From Pseudomonadota bacterium (GTDB taxonomy: Bacteria; Pseudomonadota; Alphaproteobacteria; Caulobacterales; Caulobacteraceae): a DNA stretch of 24,479 nt. The notes beneath the pieces are model-generated. The model had not been told where the DNA came from. It made no database searches and worked only from the letters and a program-made list of their open reading frames with translations. The stretch spans positions 1 to 24,479 of the forward strand of contig JAEZEZ010000025.1 in assembly GCA_023432855.1 (NCBI GenBank), read 5' to 3'. Below, one piece after another: positions 14,131 to 21,570 of this stretch. A program made the position numbers and the translations under genes. Position 1 is the stretch's first letter; every line of letters begins with the position of its first letter.

Positions 14131-15459
14131 GTGAAGTCAGTGGGCGAAGCGGCCGACGAACGGCTGACGGCGCGGCCCTCGGGACCGCTGCGCGGCGCCG
14201 TGCGCGCCCCGGGCGACAAGTCGATCTCCCACCGCGCCCTGATCCTGGGCGCCCTGGCCGAGGGCGAAACGCGGATCGAGGGCCTGCTGGAGGGCGCCGA
14301 CGTGCTGGCGACGGCGCGCGCGGCCCAGGCCCTGGGCGCCGAGGTCGAGGGTCTGGGCGAGGGGTGCTGGCGCCTGCGGGGCCGCGGCGGCCTGACCCGG
14401 CCGGACGGCGTGATCGACTGCGGCAATTCCGGCACCGGGGCGCGGCTGCTGATCGGGGCGGCGGCCGGCTTCCCGATCGAGGCGACCTTCGACGGCGACG
14501 CCTCGCTGCGCAGCCGTCCCATGGCGCGGGTGACCGAGCCGCTGGCCCGCATGGGCGCCGACTTCCGGACGACCGGAGGGCGGCTTCCCCTGACCGTACT
14601 GGGCGGCGGCCTGTCGGCGATCCAGCACCGGCAGGCCACGGCCTCGGCCCAGGTGAAGTCGGCGGTGCTGCTGGCGGGCCTGAACGCGGCGGGCGAAACC
14701 GTGGTGGTCGAGCCCGAGCCGTCGCGCGACCACACCGAGCGGATGCTTCGCGCCTTCGGCGCCGAGGTGGCGGTGACGGAAGAGCCGGCGGGCCGCGTCG
14801 TGCGCCTGAAGGGCGGCCAGCGCCTGACCGGGGCGACGGTGCGCGTTCCCGGGGACCCCTCCTCGGCCGCCTTCCCGTTGGTCGCCGCGGCCCTGGCCGC
14901 GGGGTCCGAGGTCACGGTCGCCGGCGTCCTGCTCAACCCGCTGCGCGACGGCCTTTTCGAAACCCTGCGCGAGATGGGCGCGGCGCTCGCCGTGTCGAAC
15001 GTGCGCGACGAAGGCGGCGAGCCGGTGGGTGACATCACGGTGTCCGCCTCGATGCTGAAGGGCGTCGAGGTTCCGGCCTCGCGGGCGGCGTCGATGATCG
15101 ACGAGTATCCGATCCTGGCCGTGGCGGCGGCCTTCGCCGAAGGTCCCACGGTCATGCGCGGGATCGGCGAACTGCGCGTGAAGGAAAGCGACCGCATCGC
15201 CCTCATGGCGCGGGGGCTCGCTGCGTGCGGCGTGGAGGTGGAGGAGGAGACGGACGGCCTTGTCGTGCACGGCCTCGGCCGTCCGCCCCGCGGCGGCGCT
15301 GCGGTGTCGACCGCGGGCGATCACCGCATCGCCATGAGCTTTCTGGTCATGGGCCTAGCGGCCGAGCGCGCGGTGAGCGTTGACGAGCCGGGTATGATCG
15401 CCACCAGCTTCCCGGGGTTCCGGGAGCTCATGGCCGGCCTCGGCGCGGACGTCGGCTGA
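14131..15459 (+). CDS. aroA: 3-phosphoshikimate 1-carboxyvinyltransferase (EPSP synthase), class II
   Basis: EPSP synthase joins shikimate-3-phosphate and phosphoenolpyruvate in the shikimate pathway. The 442-residue product matches the class II (Agrobacterium CP4-like) group throughout: RAPGDKSISHRALILGALAEGETRIEGLLEG near the start, ASAQVKSAVLLAGLN, SRDHTERML, VPGDPSSAAFPLVAA, SMIDEYPILAVAAAFAEG, LRVKESDRI and DHRIAMSFLVMGL. At the glyphosate-contact loop it reads GNSGTGAR, with glycine (G101) where the CP4 enzyme has alanine. The start is uncertain: GTG at 14131 with AGAGGG 11 bases upstream is preferred, GTG at 14140 is possible, and the open frame continues upstream without a better start and would overlap the divergent gene. 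cmk follows after 86 bases. Confidence 0.95.
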   Translation: MKSVGEAADERLTARPSGPLRGAVRAPGDKSISHRALILGALAEGETRIEGLLEGADVLATARAAQALGAEVEGLGEGCWRLRGRGGLTRPDGVIDCGNSGTGARLLIGAAAGFPIEATFDGDASLRSRPMARVTEPLARMGADFRTTGGRLPLTVLGGGLSAIQHRQATASAQVKSAVLLAGLNAAGETVVVEPEPSRDHTERMLRAFGAEVAVTEEPAGRVVRLKGGQRLTGATVRVPGDPSSAAFPLVAAALAAGSEVTVAGVLLNPLRDGLFETLREMGAALAVSNVRDEGGEPVGDITVSASMLKGVEVPASRAASMIDEYPILAVAAAFAEGPTVMRGIGELRVKESDRIALMARGLAACGVEVEEETDGLVVHGLGRPPRGGAAVSTAGDHRIAMSFLVMGLAAERAVSVDEPGMIATSFPGFRELMAGLGADVG

Positions 15460-15488
15460 GCCGCCCAGGCGCTGCCGGCCCTGCCCCG

Positions 15489-15518
15489 TTGGACAACGGC
15501 CCGGGCCGTCGCTAGACC
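15489..15518 (+). promoter_or_regulatory. Possible promoter upstream of cmk
   Basis: TTGGAC (15489-15494) and GCTAGACC (15511-15518) are separated by 16 bases. The second matches seven of eight positions of the Caulobacter sigma-73 -10 consensus GCTANAWC. It lies 28 bases before the cmk ATG and overlaps a small hairpin (CCGTT-GGAC-AACGG). It may give cmk-rpsA independent expression from aroA. Confidence 0.35.
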
Positions 15519-15545
15519 CTCGCGCCTGATCCGGGGAGGCGCCAC

Positions 15546-16184
15546 ATGAGCCTTGTCATCGCCGTCGACGGGCCGGCCGCGTCCGGCAAGGGTACGGTCG
15601 CGGGCTGGCTGGCGGCCCACTACGGCCTGCCCTACCTCGACACCGGCCTTCTCTACCGCGCCGTCGGGGTATCCCTCATGCGCGACGGCTTCGCCCTGGA
15701 CGACGCGGAGGCGGCCGAGGCGGCGGCCAGGGTGCTGGCGCTGACCGCCCTCGACGATCCCGACCTGCGCGGCGGCCCGGCCGGCGAGGCCGCCAGCCGG
15801 GTGGCGGTTCATCCCGGGGTCCGCGCCGCCCTGCTGGAGCTGCAGCGCGCCTTCGCCCGCCGGCCCGGGGGCGCGGTGCTGGACGGCCGCGACATCGGCA
15901 CGGTCATTGCGCCGGACGCGGACGTGAAGCTGTTCGTTACCGCCACGGCCGAGGTCCGGGCCGAGCGGCGATGGAAGCAGCTCAAGGGTTACGGCGAGGC
16001 GATCACCTACGAGGAGGTGCTGGCCGACATCCGCCGCCGCGACGCCCGCGACAGCAGCCGCGAGGCCGCCCCGCTCGGCCAGGCGCCGGGGGCGCACTTG
16101 CTGGACACCACCGATCTGAGTATAGAGGCCGCGACCGATGCGGCCCGCCGCATCGTCGAGGCGGCGCGCGCCGACAGGACCTGA
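15546..16184 (+). CDS. cmk: (d)CMP kinase
   Basis: Cytidylate kinase phosphorylates CMP and dCMP with ATP, feeding CTP and dCTP pools. The 212-residue product has the P-loop GPAASGKGT (residues 9-17), the nucleotide-site segment LPYLDTGLLYRAV, the substrate-binding signature LDGRDIGTVIAPDADVKLFVTA, and the lid region AERRWKQLKG...DIRRRDARDSSREAAPL. A strong ribosome site (GGGGAGG) is about six bases from the ATG. The order aroA-cmk-rpsA-ihfB is one of the best conserved in Proteobacteria and supports every gene in it. No terminator is visible between cmk and rpsA. Confidence 0.97.
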   Translation: MSLVIAVDGPAASGKGTVAGWLAAHYGLPYLDTGLLYRAVGVSLMRDGFALDDAEAAEAAARVLALTALDDPDLRGGPAGEAASRVAVHPGVRAALLELQRAFARRPGGAVLDGRDIGTVIAPDADVKLFVTATAEVRAERRWKQLKGYGEAITYEEVLADIRRRDARDSSREAAPLGQAPGAHLLDTTDLSIEAATDAARRIVEAARADRT

Positions 16185-16235
16185 ACGGTCCGGGCAAATC
16201 CCATCGCGTCATTCCCTCGCGGCCGCGGGTGATGA

Positions 16236-16259
16236 GGACCCTCCAGGTCCCGTACGGAC
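16236..16259 (+). promoter_or_regulatory. Alternative hairpins in the rpsA leader
   Basis: The 158-base leader of rpsA contains GGACC (16236-16240), GGTCC (16246-16250) and GGAC (16256-16259). The middle segment can pair with the first (five pairs, loop CTCCA) or with the third (GTCC/GGAC, loop CGTAC), not both. Ribosomal protein S1 represses its own mRNA in E. coli, so a leader structure would be sensible, but no known motif was recognised. Confidence 0.3.
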
Positions 16260-16342
16260 GACAACCCTCAAACCAGCGAACGCGCGGACTCCCGCCGGCG
16301 GCCTGCCGTCGTGGATCCGCCCAACCCTTACGGAACTACTGA

Positions 16343-18040
16343 ATGACTGACGTCATGAACCCGAGCCGCGACGACTTCGCGTCCCTGCTCGATGAACAGA
16401 TGGCCGGCCGCGACATGATGGAAGGCCAGGTGATCCACGGAAAGGTCGTGGGCATCGAGAAGGACTTCGTCATCGTCGACGTCGGTCTGAAGACCGAAGG
16501 CCGCATCCAGCTGAAGGAATTCGGCGCCGCCGAAGGCGAGACGCCGAAGGTCGGCGACAGCGTCGAGGTCTATCTGGAGCGCATCGAGAACGCGATGGGC
16601 GAAGCGGTCATCAGCCGCGACAAGGCCCGCCGCGAGGAAGCCTGGACCCGCCTGGAAGGCGTGTTCGCCGAAGGCCAGCCGGTCATGGGTTCGATCGTCG
16701 GCCGCGTGAAGGGCGGCTTCACCGTCGACCTCGGCGGCGCCTCGGCCTTCCTGCCCGGCTCGCAGGTCGACATCCGCCCGGTGCGCGACGTCGGTCCTCT
16801 GATGGGCAAGGAACAGCCCTTCGCCATCCTCAAGATGGACCGTCCGCGCGGCAACATCGTCGTCTCCCGCCGGGCCATCCTGGAAGAGGCCCGCGCCGAG
16901 CAGCGCACCGAGCTGGTGTCGCAGCTGGCCGAGGGCGAAGTGCGTGAAGGCGTGGTCAAGAACATCACCGACTACGGCGCCTTCGTGGACCTGGGCGGCA
17001 TCGACGGCCTGTTGCACGTCACCGACATGAGCTGGAAGCGCGTCTCCCACCCGTCGCAGGTGCTGGCGGTCGGCGACACGGTCAAGGTGCAGATCGTCAA
17101 GATCAACCCGGACACCCAGCGCATCTCGCTCGGCATGAAGCAGCTGCAGGCCGACCCGTGGGATGGCGTCGACGCCAAGTACCCCGTGGGCGCCCGCTAC
17201 ACCGGCCGCATCACCAACATCACCGACTACGGCGCCTTCGTGGAGCTGGAGCCGGGCGTCGAGGGCCTGGTGCACGTCTCGGAAATGTCCTGGACGAAGA
17301 AGAACGCCCACCCCGGCAAGATCGTCTCCACCTCGCAGGAAGTGGACGTCATCGTGCTGGACGTGGACGCCTCCAAGCGCCGCATCTCGCTGGGCCTGAA
17401 GCAGGCCCAGGACAACCCGTGGGAAGCCTTCGTGGCCGCCCACCCGGTCGGCTCCGAGGTCGAGGGCGAGGTCAAGAACGCCACCGAGTTCGGCCTGTTC
17501 ATCGGCCTGGACAACGACATCGACGGCATGGTGCACCTGTCGGACATCGACTGGAACGCCCCGGGCGAGGAGGCCATCCAGCGCTACAAGAAGGGCGACA
17601 TGGTCAAGGCCCGCGTGCTGGACGTGGACGTCGAGAAGGAGCGCGTCTCCCTCGGCATCAAGCAGCTCGGCGGCGACCCGATGACCGGCGACAGCTTCCG
17701 CAAGGGCCAGACCGTCACCGTCACCGTCACCGAGATCACCTCGGGCGGCATCGAGGTGAAGTTCGGCGACGAAGCCACGCCGATGAGCGCCTTCATCCGC
17801 AAGTCGGACCTGTCGCGCGACCGCGCCGAGCAGCGTCCGGAACGCTTCGCCGTGGGTGACCGCGTCGACGCCCAGGTGACCAACGTCGACAAGGCCGCCC
17901 GCAAGGTGTCCGTGTCGATCAAGGCCCTGGAGATGGCCGACGAGAAGGAAGCCATCGAACAGTTCGGCAGCCAGGACTCGGGCGCTTCGCTCGGCGACAT
18001 CCTGGGCGCCGCCCTGCGCGAGAAGGCCTCGAAGGACTAA
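16343..18040 (+). CDS. rpsA: 30S ribosomal protein S1
   Basis: S1 binds mRNA on the small subunit and helps unfold structured initiation regions. The 565-residue product has six S1 RNA-binding repeats, the usual number. Typical strands recur: VVGIEKDFVIVDVGLKTEG, GRVKGGFTVDLGGASAFLPGSQVD, VKNITDYGAFVDLGGIDGLLHVTDMSW, ITNITDYGAFVELEPGVEGLVHVSEMSW, VKNATEFGLFIGLDNDIDGMVHLSDIDW, then a more divergent last repeat (VTEITSGGIEVKFGD). Repeats three and four are the most alike. The ATG lacks a strong Shine-Dalgarno sequence (only GGA in TACGGAACTACTGA), as is common for rpsA. A terminator follows; cmk lies 158 bases upstream. Confidence 0.98.
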   Translation: MTDVMNPSRDDFASLLDEQMAGRDMMEGQVIHGKVVGIEKDFVIVDVGLKTEGRIQLKEFGAAEGETPKVGDSVEVYLERIENAMGEAVISRDKARREEAWTRLEGVFAEGQPVMGSIVGRVKGGFTVDLGGASAFLPGSQVDIRPVRDVGPLMGKEQPFAILKMDRPRGNIVVSRRAILEEARAEQRTELVSQLAEGEVREGVVKNITDYGAFVDLGGIDGLLHVTDMSWKRVSHPSQVLAVGDTVKVQIVKINPDTQRISLGMKQLQADPWDGVDAKYPVGARYTGRITNITDYGAFVELEPGVEGLVHVSEMSWTKKNAHPGKIVSTSQEVDVIVLDVDASKRRISLGLKQAQDNPWEAFVAAHPVGSEVEGEVKNATEFGLFIGLDNDIDGMVHLSDIDWNAPGEEAIQRYKKGDMVKARVLDVDVEKERVSLGIKQLGGDPMTGDSFRKGQTVTVTVTEITSGGIEVKFGDEATPMSAFIRKSDLSRDRAEQRPERFAVGDRVDAQVTNVDKAARKVSVSIKALEMADEKEAIEQFGSQDSGASLGDILGAALREKASKD

Positions 18041-18080
18041 GCGGTCCGCCGCCCGCGCGGCCGACTGTCGGGAGTACGGG

Positions 18081-18113
18081 AAGCCCCGTCCGGGAAACCG
18101 GGCGGGGCTTTTT
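18081..18113 (+). terminator. Rho-independent terminator of rpsA
   Basis: AAGCCCCGTCCGG (18081-18093) pairs with CCGGGCGGGGCTT (18098-18110) through 13 pairs, one of them G-U, around a GAAA tetraloop. The T-run at 18109-18113 follows. It lies 40 bases after the rpsA stop. Confidence 0.93.
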
Positions 18114-18212
18114 GCGCGCCCGCCTTCCTGGTCTCGCAACGACCCGCCCTCGCAATCTCCGGCTCCAATCCCCAGTTCTGCCCCTTCGCCATTCCGCACT
18201 CGGAGCCCGCCC

Positions 18213-19262
18213 TTGACCGTCAAAGCCTTCGGCGCCCACGCCGCCGACAAGCCGCTCGAGCCCATGGAGATCTTCCGGCGCGAGCCGGGGCCGCGCGATG
18301 TCCAGATCGACATCGCCTGGTGTGGCGTCTGCCACTCGGACCTGCACACCGTGCGCTCCGAGTGGGGCGGAACGCTCTATCCCTGCGTGCCTGGCCACGA
18401 GATCGTCGGCCACGTGTCCGCCGTCGGCGGCGAGGTCAGCAAGTTCGCGATTGGCGACACCGTGGGCGTCGGATGCATGGTCGGCAGCTGCCGAAGCTGC
18501 CCGTCCTGCGGCGAAGGACTGGAGCAGTACTGCGAGACCGGACTGATCGGCACCTATAACGGCCCGACCCCGGACGCGCCCGGTCACACCCTCGGCGGAT
18601 ATTCCCAGCGCATCGTGGTCGACGAGGACTTCGTCCTGCGCATCCGCCATGCGGAGGACCAGCTGGCGGCCGTCGCGCCCCTGCTGTGCGCGGGCATCAC
18701 CACCTGGTCGCCGCTGCGCCACTGGAAGGTGGGGCCGGGCCACAAGGTCGGCATCGTCGGCATCGGCGGACTCGGCCACATGGGGGTGAAGCTGGCCCAC
18801 GCGCTCGGCGCCCATGTGGTCGCCTTCACCACCTCGGAGTCCAAGCGCCAGGACGCGCTCGACCTCGGCGCCGACGAGGTGGTCATCTCTCGAGACCCCG
18901 ACCAGATGGCCGCCCACCGCGGCAGTTTCGACTTCATCCTCAATACGGTGGCCGCGAGCCACAACCTCGACGCCTTCACCACCCTGCTGAAGCGCGACGG
19001 GACCATGTGCCTGGTGGGCGTGCCGGAGCATCCGCACCCGTCGCCCAACATCGGCGCCCTGATCTTCCGCCGCCGCGCCATCGCCGGCTCGCTGATCGGC
19101 GGCATCGCCGAGACCCAGGAGATGCTCGACTTCTGCGCCGAGCGCGGCATTGTCGCCGACATCGAGATCATCCGCGCCAGCGAGATCGACGACGCCTACG
19201 AGCGCATGCAGCGCAGCGACGTGAAATACCGCTTCGTCATCGACACCGCGTCGATTTGCTGA
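18213..19262 (+). CDS. Zinc-dependent NAD(P) alcohol dehydrogenase (YahK/cinnamyl-alcohol type)
   Basis: A 349-residue medium-chain dehydrogenase that should interconvert alcohols and aldehydes. Catalytic zinc ligands are visible as C40 (CGVCHSD), H62 (PGHEIVG) and C159 (LLCAGITTWSPL). The four structural zinc cysteines are C93, C96, C99 and C107. The nucleotide fold has GIGGLGHMGVKLAHALGA (183-200). The following TTSESKRQDALDLGAD resembles YahK and plant cinnamyl-alcohol dehydrogenases and favours NADP(H). The start is TTG at 18213, with GGAG (18202-18205) seven bases before it. It lies between the rpsA terminator and its own, so it is transcribed alone, inserted in the usual rpsA-ihfB order. 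Aldehyde detoxification is a reasonable guess. Confidence 0.93.
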   Translation: MTVKAFGAHAADKPLEPMEIFRREPGPRDVQIDIAWCGVCHSDLHTVRSEWGGTLYPCVPGHEIVGHVSAVGGEVSKFAIGDTVGVGCMVGSCRSCPSCGEGLEQYCETGLIGTYNGPTPDAPGHTLGGYSQRIVVDEDFVLRIRHAEDQLAAVAPLLCAGITTWSPLRHWKVGPGHKVGIVGIGGLGHMGVKLAHALGAHVVAFTTSESKRQDALDLGADEVVISRDPDQMAAHRGSFDFILNTVAASHNLDAFTTLLKRDGTMCLVGVPEHPHPSPNIGALIFRRRAIAGSLIGGIAETQEMLDFCAERGIVADIEIIRASEIDDAYERMQRSDVKYRFVIDTASIC

Positions 19263-19313
19263 CCGGGCAAACTGCGCGAACGCTGGTCTTTTACGGTCAA
19301 GCTTGTAATCATG

Positions 19314-19351
19314 GCCCCGTCCGGCAACTGTCGGGCGGGGCTTTCCTTTTT
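19314..19351 (+). terminator. Rho-independent terminator after the alcohol dehydrogenase
   Basis: GCCCCGTCCG (19314-19323) pairs with CGGGCGGGGC (19332-19341), with one G-U pair, around an eight-base loop. It is followed by CTTTCCTTTTT. It lies 51 bases after the stop and separates this gene from ihfB. Confidence 0.88.
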
Positions 19352-19428
19352 CGGATAACCCCGTTCAGCGGCCTTGCTGGCGCTGAAGAATTCGCGCATT
19401 TTCGCGCGAGAGGTGTGGGGGGACCCCA

Positions 19429-19719
19429 ATGATCAAGTCGGAGCTCATCGCCCGGTTGGCCGCCGAGAACCCCCACCTGACGCACCGCGACGTCGAGCGG
19501 GTGGTCCATGTCATCCTCGACGGAATGGTGGGTTCGCTCGCCGACGGCGGCCGGGTGGAGCTGCGCGGCTTCGGGGCCTTCTCGGTGCGTTCGCGCCCGG
19601 CGCGGGCCGGCCGTAATCCCCGCACCGGCGAGCCGGTGGCGGTGCCGGCCAAGCACGTGCCGTTCTTCAAGAGCGGCAAGGAGCTGCGCGAACGCCTGAA
19701 CGTCTCCGGAGACGCGTGA
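19429..19719 (+). CDS. ihfB: Integration host factor subunit beta
   Basis: IHF-beta pairs with IHF-alpha to bend DNA sharply at specific sites, shaping replication, recombination and promoter structure. The 96-residue product has the subunit signature MIKSELIARLAAENPHLTHRD and the DNA-binding arm ELRGFGAFSVRSRPARAGRNPRTGEPVAVPAKHVPFF, in which P64 of GRNPRTGE is the intercalating proline. The KELRERLN ending is typical of the beta subunit rather than HU. A G-rich ribosome site (GGGGGGA) precedes the ATG. Its stop overlaps the mscL start in TGATG. Placement downstream of rpsA agrees with common gene order. Confidence 0.96.
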   Translation: MIKSELIARLAAENPHLTHRDVERVVHVILDGMVGSLADGGRVELRGFGAFSVRSRPARAGRNPRTGEPVAVPAKHVPFFKSGKELRERLNVSGDA

Positions 19720-20147
19720 TGGCCAAGGGCTTCCTCGGCGAGTTTCGCGAGTTCGCCATTCGCGGCAACGTGGTCGACCTCGCCGTTGGCGTCATCATCG
19801 GAGCCTCCTTCGGCAAGATCGTCAGCGCGCTGGTCGACAATGTGCTGATGCCGCCGCTCGGCCTGCTCATCGGCCGCGTCGACTTCAGCGAAATGAAGTG
19901 GGTGTTGCAGGCGGACGATCCCGCGACGCCTGAGGCGGACGCCGTCGCGATCGAGTACGGCCTGCTGATCAACACCATCGTCCAGTTCGCCCTCGTCGCC
20001 TTCGCGGTCTTCCTGCTGGTCAAGCTGATCAACCGTCTGCGGGCCCAGGAGGCCGAGAAGCCGGCCGAACCGGCCGCGCCGACCCCGACCGAGGCCCTGC
20101 TGACCGAAATCCGCGACGAACTCCGCAGGGGCCGCGGCGGCGGCTGA
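19719..20147 (+). CDS. mscL: Large-conductance mechanosensitive channel
   Basis: MscL opens a wide pore under membrane tension and protects cells from sudden hypo-osmotic shock. The 142-residue product has the N-terminal amphipathic helix (MAKGFLGEFREFAIRGN), the pore-lining first helix (VVDLAVGVIIGASFGKIVSALVDNVLMPPLGLLIG, about 18-52), a periplasmic loop, the second helix (GLLINTIVQFALVAFAVFLLVKLIN, about 81-105), and a C-terminal helical bundle segment. ATG at 19719-19721 is chosen over the in-frame GTG just before it because it matches the family start. Start and stop both use TGATG overlaps, with ihfB upstream and sseB downstream, implying translational coupling. Confidence 0.97.
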   Translation: MAKGFLGEFREFAIRGNVVDLAVGVIIGASFGKIVSALVDNVLMPPLGLLIGRVDFSEMKWVLQADDPATPEADAVAIEYGLLINTIVQFALVAFAVFLLVKLINRLRAQEAEKPAEPAAPTPTEALLTEIRDELRRGRGGG

Positions 20148-20881
20148 TGTCCGGCGGGGGCAGGGTCGACGGCTTCTTTCCCCTCAACGACCTCGAGGGC
20201 CTGCTGGTGCGGGCCGCATCCGACCCCGGCCGGCGCGCCGCCTTCGGCCGCGCCGTGCTGGACAGCCAGCTCTATGCAGTGACGCCGCAGGACACGGCCC
20301 CGCCCGGCGAACGGATCTCGGCCGGTGAGGCGGTGCAGCTGGTCATGGCCCCCCTTCCCGGCGGCGAAGCGGCCACCGTGGCCTTCACGGCGCCCGAGCG
20401 GATCGCACAGATCCACGGCGGCGGCACGCCATACCTGGGGCTGCGCGGCCGCGATCTTATCGCCCTGGTCGCCGAACAGCCGCTGTGGCTGAACCCCGGG
20501 CTCGAGTTCGGCGTCGTCTGGAGGCCCGAGGACCTTGCCGCCCTGCTGGGCCGGCCGATGGAGCGGACGGTCGAGCGCGACACCCGCGTCATGCTGGGCA
20601 GCCCGGCGGAGCACCCTCATGACCTGGTCGACCGCCTCGGCCGCGCTTTCAGTCCCGAGCCGGGGATCGAGGCGGCGTGGCTGGCGCTCGCCCAGTGGCC
20701 CGGCTCCGGTGAATGGGCCTGGTACCTCGATGTGCGCACCGGCCTGCCGCGCGAGCGGGTTCGCGACCTTCTCGCCCGGGCGATGGACGGCGCCGACGGT
20801 CGCGGCCTCGTGCTCGACATGGCCGTCAACCCGCCGGGAGGGCCCGAGGGAACGGGCATCCCCATCGTGAAGCGAGGCTGA
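20147..20881 (+). CDS. sseB: SseB-family protein (enhanced serine sensitivity)
   Basis: A 244-residue protein with the two-domain SseB layout. The N-terminal domain is recognised by FFPLNDLEGLLVRAASDPGRRAAFGRAVLDSQLYA and VAFTAPERIAQ, then LWLNPGLEFGVVWRPEDLAALLG. The C-terminal domain (about 125-240) contains VMLGSPAEHPHDLVDRL and ends GIPIVKRG. E. coli SseB overexpression makes cells serine-sensitive, but the molecular role is not established. It is predicted cytoplasmic with no membrane segment. The ATG overlaps the mscL stop by one base (TGATG), so it is the third gene of an ihfB-mscL-sseB unit. No convincing terminator follows. Confidence 0.88.
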   Translation: MSGGGRVDGFFPLNDLEGLLVRAASDPGRRAAFGRAVLDSQLYAVTPQDTAPPGERISAGEAVQLVMAPLPGGEAATVAFTAPERIAQIHGGGTPYLGLRGRDLIALVAEQPLWLNPGLEFGVVWRPEDLAALLGRPMERTVERDTRVMLGSPAEHPHDLVDRLGRAFSPEPGIEAAWLALAQWPGSGEWAWYLDVRTGLPRERVRDLLARAMDGADGRGLVLDMAVNPPGGPEGTGIPIVKRG

Positions 20882-20888
20882 GTCGACA

Positions 20889-20999
20889 TTGCCAATCCTC
20901 AAGCTGACGGGTCCGGCCGAGGCGCCGAAATCCGCCCACACGCCCCGGGGGCCGCGTCCCGTCCGACGACGCCTTTGCGGCGAGAAGCCGAACGCCTAG
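20889..20999 (+). CDS. Possible 36-residue ORF after sseB
   Basis: A TTG-started frame would encode 36 residues (MPILKLTGPAEAPKSAH, then an Arg/Pro-rich end). Third codon positions are strongly G/C in the first half. GAGG lies 11 bases upstream, too far for confidence. It would end in the same CTAG that holds the stop of the converging gene. It may be a small gene, a gene remnant or chance. Otherwise 20882-20995 shows nothing clear. Confidence 0.2.
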   Translation: MPILKLTGPAEAPKSAHTPRGPRPVRRRLCGEKPNA

Positions 21000-21325
21000 A
21001 TCCGGATCAGCCCGCGCTGGCGCTGGGCCGCGGTCAGCAGACGGCCGGCGCCGTGCTTCACCCGACCGCGCAGGGCGGGGCTCGCCATAACGGCCACCGC
21101 CGCCACGCCGAGCAGCGCGGCGAGGCCGAAGGTGGCCGGCCGGTTACGCACGGCCGCCACCGAAGCCAGACTCCCCCGAATTGCGCCCTTGCGCGCCAGA
21201 TAGCCGGCGTCGCTTGCCCGTTCGCGCATGCGGGACATCTTCTCGCGAGCGAGCTCGCCGCCCCGCCTGACGCGGTCCCGCAGGCCGGAACGCTCTGGCA
21301 GGCGGATATCGGAAGTCAGGCTCAT
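20996..21325 (-). CDS. Small single-TM protein, unknown function, possibly general-stress controlled
   Basis: A 109-residue protein whose first two thirds are polar, charged and probably helical (RDRVRRGGELAREKMSRMRERASDAGYLARKGAIRG). One hydrophobic segment follows at about 65-84 (ATFGLAALLGVAAVAVMASPAL) and the end is basic (GLIRI). The layout resembles small membrane-anchored stress proteins such as the YqjD/ElaB type, but no sequence relation is claimed. The start is supported by AGAGGA six bases from the ATG. A candidate EcfG promoter lies 30-55 bases upstream. Its stop falls in CTAG. I do not recognise the family. Confidence 0.72.
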   Translation of the reverse strand: MSLTSDIRLPERSGLRDRVRRGGELAREKMSRMRERASDAGYLARKGAIRGSLASVAAVRNRPATFGLAALLGVAAVAVMASPALRGRVKHGAGRLLTAAQRQRGLIRI

Positions 21326-21354
21326 GATGAATCCTCTCGTTTGTGGATCGGATA

Positions 21355-21380
21355 AACGCGTCCCCCGGCCAACCGGTTCT
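21355..21380 (-). promoter_or_regulatory. Candidate EcfG (general stress) promoter
   Basis: On the minus strand AGAAC (21376-21380) and CGTT (21355-21358) are separated by 17 bases. The alphaproteobacterial EcfG/SigT consensus is GGAAC, 16-17 bases, CGTT. Only the first base differs. The -10 is 29 bases before the ATG of the 109-residue membrane protein, in the right orientation. Nothing similar was found on the other strand for the divergent Crp/Fnr gene. Confidence 0.5.
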
Positions 21381-21570
21381 CTTCCCTCGCCTTTTTCGGC
21401 CTCAACACAGGTTAGGGCGGACCCCGGCGGCGCCGATTAGTTTGGTTGACTGTCAGGAATCCGACGGTGGCGGCCGGTGGCGTCTGCTAAGACTCTCCTG
21501 GGGGGCGAGCCGGCGCGACGCGCGGACCGCCTGAATGAGTTGGGGTGGTGCGTGCCGAAAAAGGCGTTGA

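Noticed and set aside
21447..21455. Palindrome TGAC-T-GTCA as a Crp/Fnr operator
   Set aside because: It is only nine bases and does not match the Crp (TGTGA-N6-TCACA) or Fnr/FixK (TTGAY-N4-RTCAA) layouts.
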